A DNA stretch of 31,413 nt, from contig CAKTBC010000013.1 in NCBI GenBank assembly GCA_934533005.1, positions 1 through 31,413 on the forward strand, written 5' to 3'. The position numbers and the translations under genes were made by a program. Source of the DNA: an uncultured Oscillospiraceae bacterium. GTDB lineage: Bacteria > Bacillota > Clostridia > Oscillospirales > Oscillospiraceae. Below, in pieces: positions 21,857 to 29,677 of the stretch. Position 1 is the stretch's first letter, and each line of letters starts with the position of its first letter. The notes under the pieces were generated by a model that had not been told where the DNA came from, made no database searches, and saw only the letters and a program-made list of their open reading frames with translations.

Positions 21857-23233
21857 TCAAACATTATAGGAGCGTTTTTGAATGATCTTTTGGATCTCTA
21901 CATCGGCGAGCAGAAGATTGAGCTTTTTTTGCAGCGAAGTCTCCGCGCTCTGCGCCTGATGCCACTGTGATTCCACGTAATTCTTGCCGTCGGTAACGGC
22001 CTGACACCACTCCTCCAGCTCATGGATGCGCGCGTCCTTCGATCCGCATTGACCGGAGAGATAATCCCGGGCTTTTTCCAGCTCGCCGATCCAGCTTTCC
22101 AGCTCACGGATCCGGGCGTCCTTTGTCTCGCATTGTCCGGAAAGATAGGTCTTTGTGGCCTCCTGACTGACGTTCCATTGCTCCAGCTCATGGATACGTG
22201 TGTCTTTTGCTTTGCACTGCCCGGAAAGGTACGCTTCGTTTTTTTCCAATTCGCCGATCCAGCCGATCAGCCGGGCGATCTCGCAGCGGAAATGGAGTTC
22301 CGACGGCTGCAGCAGTTCCTTCTGCCAGCGGTGGAGCTCCTCCAGCGGCGGAAGCTCTGCCCGCTTTTTTACCGGAGAAGAAACGAAATCCTCACACACA
22401 CGGATCAGCTTCTCGCGGATCGCGAGATACGCCGTCGGATTCTCCGGCGGCTGCGTCAGATCATAGGATCGCAATGTGTCGCTCAGGCTGTCCAATGCGG
22501 AGTAATGAAGAAGCGCCAAAAAAGACTTCATTCGGGAGGCGTACTCATCCTTATACAGCAGCAGGACCGGCGTTCCCAGCGCAAGGCACGGCAGAGCGCA
22601 GTGCAGGCGGCTGGTGATCACGCATTTTGCGCTCTGATACCGCCGGAGAAGAGCGTGTGTCTTTTCCATACGTTCTTTTGCCGTGAGCCGTTGGTATGTT
22701 TCCGCGTCGACCGCATGCGAGATGGAGATGTACCGTTCTTCCGGGAAATGCTCGCGAATGACCTGCTCGCTGGCGGGGTCCACATCGACCAGAAGGATCT
22801 CGTCGGTTTTTTCCGCATCGGCCTCCCGGGGCAGCGTCAGCGTCAGGCAGCCGGATAAATCGGCGTCGATCCCGTTGCGCCGGAGCATTTCGAGCGTGGA
22901 TTCATCCCTCGCTCCGATGGGGGCATATTGCCGCAGGTATTCTCCGCCCGGGCCGGATAAAAACTTCTCGCCGATCCCGAAGCTGTCGGATTCGGAAATG
23001 TGGACGGATACCCAGAGCGGGTCAATATCCGCGGAGGGCGGCCAGTTGAATTTATCGTACATATACCAGCCGTTCATGATCGCCTTGACCGGCTCGCCGC
23101 CGTTATCGAAGCGATCGAGGCTTTCCCGGTCAATCACGCAGTCGACGGAAGGAAGAAACCGCACAGCGGCACAGCTTTGGATATCGTCGCCAATGTTGTC
23201 TGTTGCCAAATTGAGAATCAAACCGTATTTCAT
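21857..23233 (-). CDS. Polysaccharide pyruvyltransferase-family protein with coiled-coil repeats
   Basis: Residues 1-290 match the pyruvyltransferase family (WcaK/CsaB type), which adds ketal pyruvate to surface glycans: MKYGLILNLATDNIGDDIQS at the N-terminus, PIGARDESTLEMLRRNGI at about 105-122, and CVITSRLHCALPCLALGTPV at 204-223. The remaining 160 residues are unusual: four 28-residue repeats (YLSGQC at 335, 363 and 391, degenerate YVESQW at 419) with RIHELE segments predict a long coiled coil. GGAGGATG lies close before the ATG at 23233; the longer open frame upstream crosses the promoter. The gene is the first of a pair with the glycosyltransferase. The repeats may scaffold a glycosylation complex, by inference. 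Confidence 0.88.
   Translation of the reverse strand: MKYGLILNLATDNIGDDIQSCAAVRFLPSVDCVIDRESLDRFDNGGEPVKAIMNGWYMYDKFNWPPSADIDPLWVSVHISESDSFGIGEKFLSGPGGEYLRQYAPIGARDESTLEMLRRNGIDADLSGCLTLTLPREADAEKTDEILLVDVDPASEQVIREHFPEERYISISHAVDAETYQRLTAKERMEKTHALLRRYQSAKCVITSRLHCALPCLALGTPVLLLYKDEYASRMKSFLALLHYSALDSLSDTLRSYDLTQPPENPTAYLAIREKLIRVCEDFVSSPVKKRAELPPLEELHRWQKELLQPSELHFRCEIARLIGWIGELEKNEAYLSGQCKAKDTRIHELEQWNVSQEATKTYLSGQCETKDARIRELESWIGELEKARDYLSGQCGSKDARIHELEEWCQAVTDGKNYVESQWHQAQSAETSLQKKLNLLLADVEIQKIIQKRSYNV
21962..22231 (-). repeat. 84-bp tandem coding repeats in the pyruvyltransferase gene
   Basis: The segment encodes residues about 335-424. Three units share YLSGQC-x2-KD-x-RI-x-ELE and a fourth keeps only the frame (YVESQW). 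The period is exactly 28 residues, or four heptads, as a coiled coil requires. Confidence 0.8.
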
Positions 23234-23262
23234 GGCATCCTCCGCATGGAAGTGATGCCATA

Positions 23263-23291
23263 AAGATAGCACGGATCGACAAAAAAGACAA
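23263..23291 (-). promoter_or_regulatory. Promoter of the glycan gene pair
   Basis: On the minus strand TTGTCT (23286-23291) and TATCTT (23263-23268) are separated by 17 nt, with TGC before the -10. The leader would be short, about 20 nt. Confidence 0.65.
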
Positions 23292-23317
23292 GAGAACCGA
23301 AAAAACCAAATATACAC

Positions 23318-23428
23318 AAAAAAGACCCGCGGGGCAGAAGGCCCTGCGGGAAAGGGTTGTGGGATAAAAGATATGAGCTGCTCCGGTCGTGGCAGATGGG
23401 ATTTGCCACAGACCAATTGATAAGCTGT
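23318..23428 (-). ncRNA. Candidate small RNA or terminated leader, about 110 nt
   Basis: A promoter lies directly upstream and an intrinsic terminator ends the unit: CCCGCAGGGC pairs with GCCCCGCGGG (23326-23350), followed by TCTTTTTT. Between them, 23404-23414 (TGCCACAGACC) and 23385-23394 (GGTCGTGGCA) form a long hairpin with one small internal mismatch. There is no start codon with a ribosome site in the transcript. It is either a free small RNA or an attenuated leader of the glycan genes, 85 nt further on. I do not recognise a known RNA family. Confidence 0.5.
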
Positions 23429-23434
23429 AAGGAG

Positions 23435-23463
23435 AGCATACCGCGGCGCGGCAAAAATGTAAA
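23435..23463 (-). promoter_or_regulatory. Promoter of the candidate small RNA
   Basis: On the minus strand TTTACA (23458-23463) and TATGCT (23435-23440) are 17 nt apart. No protein gene follows until after the terminator. Confidence 0.55.
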
Positions 23464-23577
23464 GAGCGAAGCGCGTCGCAAAAAAACTACTTTTGTCGCG
23501 CGCATATTTTTTTCTTTTCCGGAAAGGATAGAAGAGCGCGGTCACGCCGCGCAAAACCTGCAAAGGAGCCGGAAACC

Positions 23578-23787
23578 ATGATCATTGACAGAATCGCTCT
23601 CATCCTCGCCGTTGTCGGCGGGCTGAACTGGGGCCTTGTCGGACTCTTCCGCTTTGACCTTGTCGCGTACCTGTTCGGCGGGCAGACTGCGACCGTCAGC
23701 CGGATCGTATATACGCTGGTTGGCATTGCGGCGGTCTGGTGCATTTCACTGCTCTTCCGCGAGCGGGATACGACCGAAGAAGCATAA
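23578..23787 (+). CDS. DUF378-family small membrane protein
   Basis: A 69-residue protein with two membrane segments (about residues 5-24 and 40-60). The pattern ALILAVVGGLNWGLVGLFRF and the following DLVAYLFGG are typical of DUF378, a family of unknown function found in many bacteria. AAGGAG lies 9 nt before the ATG. The charged tail (RERDTTEEA) is probably cytoplasmic. It is followed by a terminator and appears to be transcribed alone; I could not settle its promoter. Confidence 0.9.
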   Translation: MIIDRIALILAVVGGLNWGLVGLFRFDLVAYLFGGQTATVSRIVYTLVGIAAVWCISLLFRERDTTEEA

Positions 23788-23802
23788 AACGGTTCAGCGG
23801 TG

Positions 23803-23834
23803 AAAGGCCGTCTCTCTTTGGAGAGGCGGCTTTT
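23803..23834 (+). terminator. Terminator after the DUF378 gene
   Basis: GCCGTCTCTC (23807-23816) and GAGAGGCGGC (23821-23830) form a 10-bp stem with one wobble and a TTTG loop, followed by TTTT. Confidence 0.8.
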
Positions 23835-23853
23835 GCGTTCGTTAAGAGAAAAA

Positions 23854-23882
23854 TTGACATTGATTTTTTCCCATGGTATAAT
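23854..23882 (+). promoter_or_regulatory. Consensus promoter of the kinase-lectin gene
   Basis: TTGACA (23854-23859) and TATAAT (23877-23882) with a 17-nt spacer match the sigma-A consensus exactly. The leader is only about 24 nt. Confidence 0.9.
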
Positions 23883-23912
23883 TTTCTGGAATAAAATGCG
23901 GGAAGTGATAGC

Positions 23913-25445
23913 ATGACGGACAACGAAAAAGATACGGGTCTGCCCGAAGAAAGACCGCAGCCCGCTTCTGCGCAAAACGATACTGCGCCGGAACCGGCGG
24001 CGGGACCGAATGCCCCGGCAGCGGAAGAAGTCTCCGCGCCTGGGGATGCACAGAAAACGGAGACAGTACCGGAACCGGAAAAAACACCGGAACCGTTAGA
24101 AACGCCGAAAGAGGAAACGCCGGAGCCGGCAGAGCCCGCCGGTGAGGACAAGAGCGCGCCGGAGACGCCGAAGGAAGCCCCTGCGGAAGAGAAAAAAGCG
24201 GAGAGCGCCAAGACGGACGGCCTCAGCGGCGTTGGCCTTGCCATTTCACTCTGCGATGCGGTGCTCTACAGCGTCGGCCGTGAGCATTTCCACGGCGGCA
24301 TCCGCCCGGACAACATTTCCGTCCGCGGCGACAAGGCGTATCTCGGCGGAACGCTGCAGCACTCCGTCGGCGAGTTTACGCCGCAGGAGCTCGAGTACAT
24401 GGCGCCGGAGCTCTTCTGGGACGGCATCCGCACCCCGACGGCGGACGTATACTCCATCGGCCTGATCCTCTATTCCCTTTATAACTACGGTCGCCTCCCG
24501 TTCTGGCCGGTGTCCGGCGCAATCACGCCGAACGCCCGTGCGAGCGCGCTGCAAAAGCGTATGAGCAACGAGGAGATCCAGCCGCCCGCGAGCGCAGACG
24601 CGGAGCTCGCCGGTATCATCCTGCGCGCTCTGGCGTTCCGTATCGAAGAGCGCTGGCATGACGTGCAGGAGCTGAAGGACGCACTCGGCGGATGCGATGC
24701 CGCCGGTGCGGCGGTGGACATTTCCCTTGCCATGTCGGGGCTTCTGATGCGCTCGACGGATGCCGCGGCGATCGACCGGCGCGATGGGCAGGGAAGAGGC
24801 CGTACATATTTTGACGACGGGGACATTTCTGCCGGACGCCGCCCGCAGCGGCGGAAAAGCTTCCGCTGGCTCTGGGCTCTGCTCGCTGCGATCGTCGTTG
24901 TCGGCGCCGTTGTGGCGGCGTACGCCAGCGGTGCGGCGGACAATAAAGAGCCGCAGGTGCAGGTAACGCCTACGCCCGAGCCGACGCAGGCACCCACCCC
25001 GACGCCGACTGCTACGCCGGAGCCGACGCCCTCGCCCACGCCGAAGGGACCGCGCTACGTCGTGTATGCCGAAAATGTGAGCTGGACGCAGGCGCAGCAG
25101 CGTTGCGAAGAACTCGGCGGCACGCTGGCGGTACCGCTGACGGAGGATGAGTATAACGAGATCGTCCGCGTGTGCACGAGCGCCAAATGCAACTATGTCT
25201 GGCTCGGCGCAGAGCGCCAGGCGGACGGCAACTGGCGCGATACCGATGGCGAGATCATCACCTTCTTCCGTTGGGACGAGGGCGAGCCCTCCGGCATTGA
25301 CATTGGCGATAACGCGCCGGAGAACTATCTCATGATGTGGCGGCGCGAGGACGGCTGGTACTATAACGACAGCCGCGAAAACCCGCTGCTCGACTTCTAC
25401 GCCTTCTACGGCGACAACGTCGGCTTTGTCTGCCAGATGTGGTAA
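23913..25445 (+). CDS. Degenerate kinase C-lobe, membrane segment and C-type lectin-like domain
   Basis: A 510-residue single-pass protein. Residues 1-102 are low complexity, rich in Glu, Pro and Ala. Residues about 105-265 resemble the C-lobe of a Ser/Thr protein kinase: HGGIRPDNISV (127-137) replaces the catalytic HRDxKxxN, LGGTL stands where DFG is expected, while MAPEL (163-167, APE motif) and ADVYSIGLIL (helix F) remain. The N-lobe with Gly loop and catalytic Lys is absent, so it is almost certainly not an active kinase. A basic stretch (RRPQRRKSFR) precedes the membrane segment at about 318-340. A Thr-Pro linker leads to residues 381-510, a C-type lectin-like fold: NVSWTQAQQRCEELGGTLAV, NYVWLGAERQ, WDEGEPSG and GFVCQMW. 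GGAAGTGA precedes the ATG. Signalling from an outside ligand is inference. Confidence 0.88.
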   Translation: MTDNEKDTGLPEERPQPASAQNDTAPEPAAGPNAPAAEEVSAPGDAQKTETVPEPEKTPEPLETPKEETPEPAEPAGEDKSAPETPKEAPAEEKKAESAKTDGLSGVGLAISLCDAVLYSVGREHFHGGIRPDNISVRGDKAYLGGTLQHSVGEFTPQELEYMAPELFWDGIRTPTADVYSIGLILYSLYNYGRLPFWPVSGAITPNARASALQKRMSNEEIQPPASADAELAGIILRALAFRIEERWHDVQELKDALGGCDAAGAAVDISLAMSGLLMRSTDAAAIDRRDGQGRGRTYFDDGDISAGRRPQRRKSFRWLWALLAAIVVVGAVVAAYASGAADNKEPQVQVTPTPEPTQAPTPTPTATPEPTPSPTPKGPRYVVYAENVSWTQAQQRCEELGGTLAVPLTEDEYNEIVRVCTSAKCNYVWLGAERQADGNWRDTDGEIITFFRWDEGEPSGIDIGDNAPENYLMMWRREDGWYYNDSRENPLLDFYAFYGDNVGFVCQMW

Positions 25446-25638
25446 AAATTATCAAACGGAAGTCCCGCTGCACGGGGCTCCCGTTTGAAAAGTTGCGGCT
25501 CGCCGCAGCGCACTCGCTTTGCTCGCACGTTTGCGAACCGAAAAGTATTTTCTCCGACGTACACGCCGCCGGAGAAAATGGGTATAATTTTATTTGCGCC
25601 TGCGGGCGTAAACTCTGCGAAGCTTTTTCGACAGTCTG
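25446..25638. other. Intergenic region with several hairpins, no gene seen
   Basis: TCAAACGG (25452-25459) pairs with CCGTTTGA (25481-25488) around a GC inner stem. TTTTCTCCG (25548-25556) pairs with CGGAGAAAA (25570-25578). TGCGGC/GCCGCA at 25494-25507 form a tight palindrome. No coding frame with a ribosome site is evident. It may be an extragenic repeat, but no second copy lies in the window. Confidence 0.4.
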
Positions 25639-25671
25639 AAATGCCGGAGGGATTTCCCATCCGGCATTTTT
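25639..25671. terminator. Hairpin terminator between convergent genes
   Basis: AAATGCCGGA (25639-25648) and TCCGGCATTT (25660-25669) pair, with an inner GGG/CCC extension. The plus strand continues with T; on the minus strand the stem ends in TTT. It lies 6 nt beyond the stop of the ABC ATPase gene. Confidence 0.75.
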
Positions 25672-25676
25672 AATAT

Positions 25677-26474
25677 TCAGCTAAGCAGCGCGCGGTCGTT
25701 GTCCAGAGCACTGCCGGAGATCTGCGCGAATTTCTCGAGCAGCTCTTCCACCGTCAGCTTTGCTTTTTCCTCGCCGCGGCAGTCGAAGATGATCTCGCCC
25801 TTGTTCATCATGATGAGCCGGTTTCCGTGGCGTATGGCGTCCTTCATGTTGTGGGTAATCATCATGGTGGTGAGCCCGTTCTCCTGCACGATGCGGTCGG
25901 AAAGATCCAGCACCTTCGCCGCCGTCGCGGGATCGAGCGCGGCGGTGTGCTCGTCGAGCAGCAGCAGCCGCGGCTTCTGGAGCGAGGCCATCAGCAGCGT
26001 TACCGCCTGCCGCTGACCGCCGGAGAGAAGGCCGACCTTTGTTGTCAGCCGATCCTCGAGACCAAGATTGAGCTCGCGGAGCTTGTCGCGATACATGTCG
26101 CGCTCCTCGCGTGTGATGTGCCAGCGAAGCCCGAGCTTTTTTCCGCGCCGGTAAGCGAGCGCGAGATTTTCCTCCAGCTGCATATCCGGGGCAGTGCCCA
26201 TCATCGGGTCCTGAAAGACGCGCCCGATAAACGGCGCGCGCTTATAGTCCGGGAGACCGGTGATATCGTTCCCGTCAATGACGATCGACCCGCCGTCTAC
26301 GGGCCACACGCCAGCCACGGCGTTCAGAAGCGTAGACTTGCCTGCACCGTTGCCGCCGATCACGGTGACGAAATCGCCCTCTTCCAGATGGAGATCGACG
26401 CCCGCGAGCGCCCGGCGCTCGTTGATCGTGCCGGGATGGAACGTTTTGTAAATGTGATTCACATCGAGCATCAT
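25677..26474 (-). CDS. ABC importer ATPase, TrpZ-like
   Basis: A 265-residue ATPase of the group that serves ABC_sub_bind (COG2984-type) importers. Walker A is GGNGAGKSTL, the signature LLSGGQRQAVTLLMA, Walker B LLLLDEHTAALDP (His in place of the usual Pro after DE, as is common in this group) and the switch motif MITHNM. The start overlaps the stop of the permease gene by 4 nt, so the genes are coupled. It is the last gene of a three-gene operon: binding protein, permease, ATPase. In streptococci the related TrpXYZ carries tryptophan; the substrate here is not shown by sequence. Confidence 0.93.
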   Translation of the reverse strand: MMLDVNHIYKTFHPGTINERRALAGVDLHLEEGDFVTVIGGNGAGKSTLLNAVAGVWPVDGGSIVIDGNDITGLPDYKRAPFIGRVFQDPMMGTAPDMQLEENLALAYRRGKKLGLRWHITREERDMYRDKLRELNLGLEDRLTTKVGLLSGGQRQAVTLLMASLQKPRLLLLDEHTAALDPATAAKVLDLSDRIVQENGLTTMMITHNMKDAIRHGNRLIMMNKGEIIFDCRGEEKAKLTVEELLEKFAQISGSALDNDRALLS

Positions 26475-27454
26475 TGTCCGATCGCCTCCTTCTGTCCGCG
26501 CCTTTTCGCCCGGCTGAACGAGCTTTTGGACTGCTTTTGCAGGTACGGCACCGCGAGGAACAGCGCCACGATCAGCGCCGTGAAGAGCTTGAGATCGTTC
26601 GGGTCGAGCCGCAGCCAGAGAATGAGCGTCATGACCATGTAGTAGAGCACGCCGCCGAGCACGACAAAGAGAAGTTTAATGGAGAAGTTGCAGCCCTTTT
26701 TGAAGATCGCCTCACAGAACACCTCGCCGATGACGATGGAGGCGAGGCCGATGACGATCGCGCCGCGGCCCATGTTGACGTCTGCCGTGCCCTGGAACTG
26801 GGTCATCAGTCCGCCGGAGAGCGCCACGACACCGTTGGAGAGCGCAAGCCCGATAACTTTCATCCGGTCAATGTTGATGCCCTGCGCCCGGCTCATTGCG
26901 GGATTGGAGCCGGTCGCGCGAAGCGCCGAGCCCTGCTCGGTGCCGAAATACCAGTAGAGCAGCGCGATGAGCACCGCCGCGAGCAGGAAGCCGATGCCGA
27001 TCGCCTGCGGCACATAGCGCGAGGAGACGAGAAAGCCCTTGCCGCCGTTTTCCCAGAACATGCCGTAGGTCTTGAGGCTTGCCGTCTGGTTCGCCTTCAT
27101 GCCCATGATGCGGAGATTTACGGAGTAGAGCGCGAACTGCGTAAGGATACCGGCGAGAATGGCAGGGATACCGAGCTTTGTGTGCAGCAGTCCCGTGCAG
27201 AGACCGGCCAGCACGCCGACGAGCAGCGCCGCTATCAGCGCCGCCCATGCGGGCCACCCGGCGATGATCAGCATAACGGTAACGGCGCCGCCGGTCGCAA
27301 AGCTGCCGTCGACGCTCAGATCGGCCACATCCAGCAGCCGGAAGGTAATGTATACGCCCAATGCCATCAAACCCCAAAGAATGCCCTGCGCGATGGCGGA
27401 GGGCATTCTTGCGGGCAGACTGGCAAAATTCAGGGAAGCAAAGTAAGCACCCAT
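26471..27454 (-). CDS. ABC importer permease, TrpY-like
   Basis: A 327-residue inner-membrane permease with about eight to nine hydrophobic segments. It belongs to the branched-chain-permease-like group that accompanies ABC_sub_bind proteins: FRLLDVADLSVDGSFATGGA near the N-terminus, HTKLGIPAILAGILTQFALY, and RATGSNPAMSRAQGINIDRM, the loop that contacts the ATPase. The basic tail (SRAKRRGQK) is cytoplasmic. AAAGGACGG precedes the ATG at 27454. It lies 59 nt after the binding-protein gene and overlaps the ATPase gene. Confidence 0.93.
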   Translation of the reverse strand: MGAYFASLNFASLPARMPSAIAQGILWGLMALGVYITFRLLDVADLSVDGSFATGGAVTVMLIIAGWPAWAALIAALLVGVLAGLCTGLLHTKLGIPAILAGILTQFALYSVNLRIMGMKANQTASLKTYGMFWENGGKGFLVSSRYVPQAIGIGFLLAAVLIALLYWYFGTEQGSALRATGSNPAMSRAQGINIDRMKVIGLALSNGVVALSGGLMTQFQGTADVNMGRGAIVIGLASIVIGEVFCEAIFKKGCNFSIKLLFVVLGGVLYYMVMTLILWLRLDPNDLKLFTALIVALFLAVPYLQKQSKSSFSRAKRRGQKEAIGQ

Positions 27455-27513
27455 GGTTTTGTCCGTCCTTTATGTTTCGCGGCGGTCAGCCGCGGTATTT
27501 GTGTGACCGGGGA

Positions 27514-28515
27514 TCAGCCAATCGCGACGTAATCCTCCGGAACCGTGACGCCGAGCGCCTCGCAGATCGCGGGATTGTACTTCTTCACGGGGTCAGGGAA
27601 GTACTCGATGGGCATTTCGGAGATGTTCGCTTCGCCCGTCAGGATCTTTGCGGCCATCTTGCCGGTCGTCACGCCGAGATCGTAGTAGTTGATCGAGAGC
27701 GTCGCGACGCCGCAGCCGGCGCAGATGCCTTCCTCACCGGCGATGATCGGCACACCGGCGGGCTCGGCCACGTTGTTGATGGCCTCGGTGCAGCTCGCCG
27801 CGGTGTTGTCGGTGGGGATGTAGAGAACATCGTTTCCGTCACACGCGGTCGCGGTCACGGCGGCAACGTCGTTGGAGTCGGCAAAGGTGTACACCGTCAC
27901 GGTGACACCGGCCTTTTCGAGCTCCGCTTTCACCACGTCAGACTGGTAGACGGAGTTGGGCTCCGCGGAGCAGTAGAGGATGCCGACGTTCTTCGCTTCG
28001 GGGAAGAGCTCGAGGATCATCGCCGCCTGCTGGTCGAGCGGGGCAAGATCGGACGTGCCGGAGACGTTGCCGCCCACCGTGCCGTTAAAGCCTTCGATAT
28101 CCAGCGCAACGCCGTATTCGGTGACGGAGGTGCCGAGGATGGGGATGGAATCCGTCGCGGCAACGGCCGCCTGCAGCGCCGGGGTAGCGTTCGCGAGAAT
28201 CAGATCCACGCCGTCGGAAACGAACCCGTTGACGATCGTGGCGCAGGTCGGAATGTCGTTGGCGGCGTTCTGCTCCACAAAGACGACCTTGTCGCCGAGC
28301 GCTTCGGTCAGCGCATCCTTGAAGCCCTGCGTGGCGGCGTCGAGCGCGACGTGCTGCACGAGCTGGCAGATACCGACGGTATAAACTTCACCCTCCGCCG
28401 CGGCAGGGGCGGCCGTGGGCTCCTCAGCTGCCGGGGTCTCCGCCGGGGCGCTTCCGCAGGCGGCGAGAGAGAGTACCATCGCCAGCGCGAGAAGAATGAC
28501 AAGTACTTTTTTCAT
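27514..28515 (-). CDS. ABC substrate-binding lipoprotein, ABC_sub_bind family (TrpX-like)
   Basis: A 333-residue lipoprotein: MKKVLVILLALAMVLSLAAC with the lipobox LAAC, a Pro/Ala/Glu spacer, then the ABC_sub_bind fold (YTVGICQLVQHVALDAATQG, NAANDIPTCATIVNGF, ILANATPALQAA, PILGTSVTEYGVA, NVGILYCSAEPNS, VPIIAGEEGICAGCG). The QLVQHVALD start is typical of the family, and known relatives bind aromatic amino acids. AAAGGAG lies 9 nt before the ATG. It heads the importer operon with its own promoter. I looked for a T-box leader and found none; the leader is only about 50 nt. Confidence 0.95.
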   Translation of the reverse strand: MKKVLVILLALAMVLSLAACGSAPAETPAAEEPTAAPAAAEGEVYTVGICQLVQHVALDAATQGFKDALTEALGDKVVFVEQNAANDIPTCATIVNGFVSDGVDLILANATPALQAAVAATDSIPILGTSVTEYGVALDIEGFNGTVGGNVSGTSDLAPLDQQAAMILELFPEAKNVGILYCSAEPNSVYQSDVVKAELEKAGVTVTVYTFADSNDVAAVTATACDGNDVLYIPTDNTAASCTEAINNVAEPAGVPIIAGEEGICAGCGVATLSINYYDLGVTTGKMAAKILTGEANISEMPIEYFPDPVKKYNPAICEALGVTVPEDYVAIG

Positions 28516-28567
28516 GGTGTTTGGCTCCTTTTATATAAGGCAAAGCTGCCTTTCTCTTATGCTTTGC

Positions 28568-28595
28568 ATTATAGCACTTTAAATGGACAAAGCAA
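28568..28595 (-). promoter_or_regulatory. Promoter of the TrpXYZ-like operon
   Basis: On the minus strand TTGCTT (28590-28595) and TATAAT (28568-28573) are 16 nt apart, with TGC before the -10 (extended -10). A small hairpin AGGCA/TGCCT follows in the leader. Confidence 0.7.
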
Positions 28596-28610
28596 CTGAC
28601 GTTTTTCACA

Positions 28611-28646
28611 AAAAAGCAATGCCGGAACTGGATAGTTCCGGCATTG
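28611..28646 (-). terminator. Terminator after the EamA-type transporter gene
   Basis: CAATGCCGGAACT (28617-28629) and AGTTCCGGCATTG (28634-28646) form a perfect 13-bp stem; on the minus strand it is followed by CTTTTT. Confidence 0.85.
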
Positions 28647-28669
28647 TCTATTAAGGTAAAGCAAAACAA

Positions 28670-29590
28670 TCAGATATCGAGGATGCCCATGATAACGATG
28701 CCCGCTACAACGAGCGCAATGCAGGCATAGTGCTTTTTGGAAAGCTTTTCCTTGAGGAAGATGCGGCCCCAGATGACGCTTGCCACGCAGTAAGACGAAA
28801 TGATCGGCGCGGCAAAGGCGACGTGCTCAGTATCGGCCAGCGCATAGATGTAGAAGAATTGGCCGATCGTCTCGCACACGGCGCCGAGATATTTCGGCCC
28901 CTCCTGCTTCGGGATGAGGCGTTGCTTTTTGATTCCGAGAACGTAGATGGCGCACACGATGCCCATCACGAGAAATGTGAGCTCGTAGGCGACGTTGCAG
29001 GCGTCCGCCAGCTCCTCGCCGAGCTTTTCCAGCACGCGGCTGTCGGCAAATGTGCCGAGCGCATCGAGCAGGCAGTAGATCACCGGCAGCGCGATGGCGA
29101 GCCAGCTTTTGGCATAATGCCGGTTGGACTCATCCTGCCGGGCGCGGCGCAGCTCCTCGTCCTCATTGGACTCGGTGATGCCGAGCGCGATCACGCCGAT
29201 GCACACGAGCGCCACAGCCACAAGCGCGAGCGGCGGCAGATCGTCGCCGATGCCAACGGTGATGAGCGTGAGCACCGCTACGATCGCGCCGGAGCTGTTG
29301 CAGATCGGGGAGGAGATAGAAAGCTCTATGTACCGGAGGCCGACATAGCCGATGGCCATCGAGAGAATGTAGAGCATCGAGACGGGGAGATACATGAGAA
29401 TGATATCCCACGTGATGCCAACCTTCCCGATAAAGATCTCATAGGCGGCGTGCAGTCCCATGACGAGGCCGACGGCCATGACCATTTTGAGATGGCTGTA
29501 TTTGTCGCTGCTGTCCTGGCAGCCGATCTTGGAAAAAAGATCGGAGCCGCTCCAGCAGAGAAGAGCGATGAGCGCAAACCAAAACCACAT
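28670..29590 (-). CDS. EamA/DMT-superfamily membrane transporter
   Basis: A 306-residue protein with about ten hydrophobic segments in two halves, the drug/metabolite transporter layout. The first half starts MWFWFALIALLCWSGSDLFS and contains SSPICNSSGAIVAVLT; the second half ends with APIISSYCVASVIWGRIFLK then EKLSKKHYACIALVVAGIVI, the family's typical closing pattern. A charged loop (ESNEDEELRRARQDESNRHY) links the halves. ATG at 29590 is chosen because AAAGGAA precedes it; the open frame further up includes the promoter and hairpin. Substrate unknown. Confidence 0.9.
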   Translation of the reverse strand: MWFWFALIALLCWSGSDLFSKIGCQDSSDKYSHLKMVMAVGLVMGLHAAYEIFIGKVGITWDIILMYLPVSMLYILSMAIGYVGLRYIELSISSPICNSSGAIVAVLTLITVGIGDDLPPLALVAVALVCIGVIALGITESNEDEELRRARQDESNRHYAKSWLAIALPVIYCLLDALGTFADSRVLEKLGEELADACNVAYELTFLVMGIVCAIYVLGIKKQRLIPKQEGPKYLGAVCETIGQFFYIYALADTEHVAFAAPIISSYCVASVIWGRIFLKEKLSKKHYACIALVVAGIVIMGILDI

Positions 29591-29632
29591 GATAGTGCTT
29601 ATTCCTTTCCTGTTTCTATTTTCGGACAAGCC

Positions 29633-29662
29633 AGTATACCAAACCGGGAAGGCGCATTGCAA
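29633..29662 (-). promoter_or_regulatory. Promoter of the EamA-type gene
   Basis: On the minus strand TTGCAA (29657-29662) and TATACT (29633-29638) are 18 nt apart, with TGG before the -10 (extended -10). Confidence 0.65.
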
Positions 29663-29677
29663 GAGCAATTTTTGCAG

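Noticed and set aside
21962..22231. Regularly spaced repeats considered as a CRISPR array
   Set aside because: The repeats are in frame, encode heptads, and vary at the protein level; there are no unique spacers and no cas genes.
23385..23430. Small bacterial SRP RNA, suggested by GACCGGAGCAGC
   Set aside because: The rest of the conserved helix 8 pattern is missing and the surrounding stems do not fit.
28516..28600. T-box or other tryptophan-type riboswitch before the TrpX-like gene
   Set aside because: The leader between promoter and start codon is only about 50 nt and shows no T-box elements.
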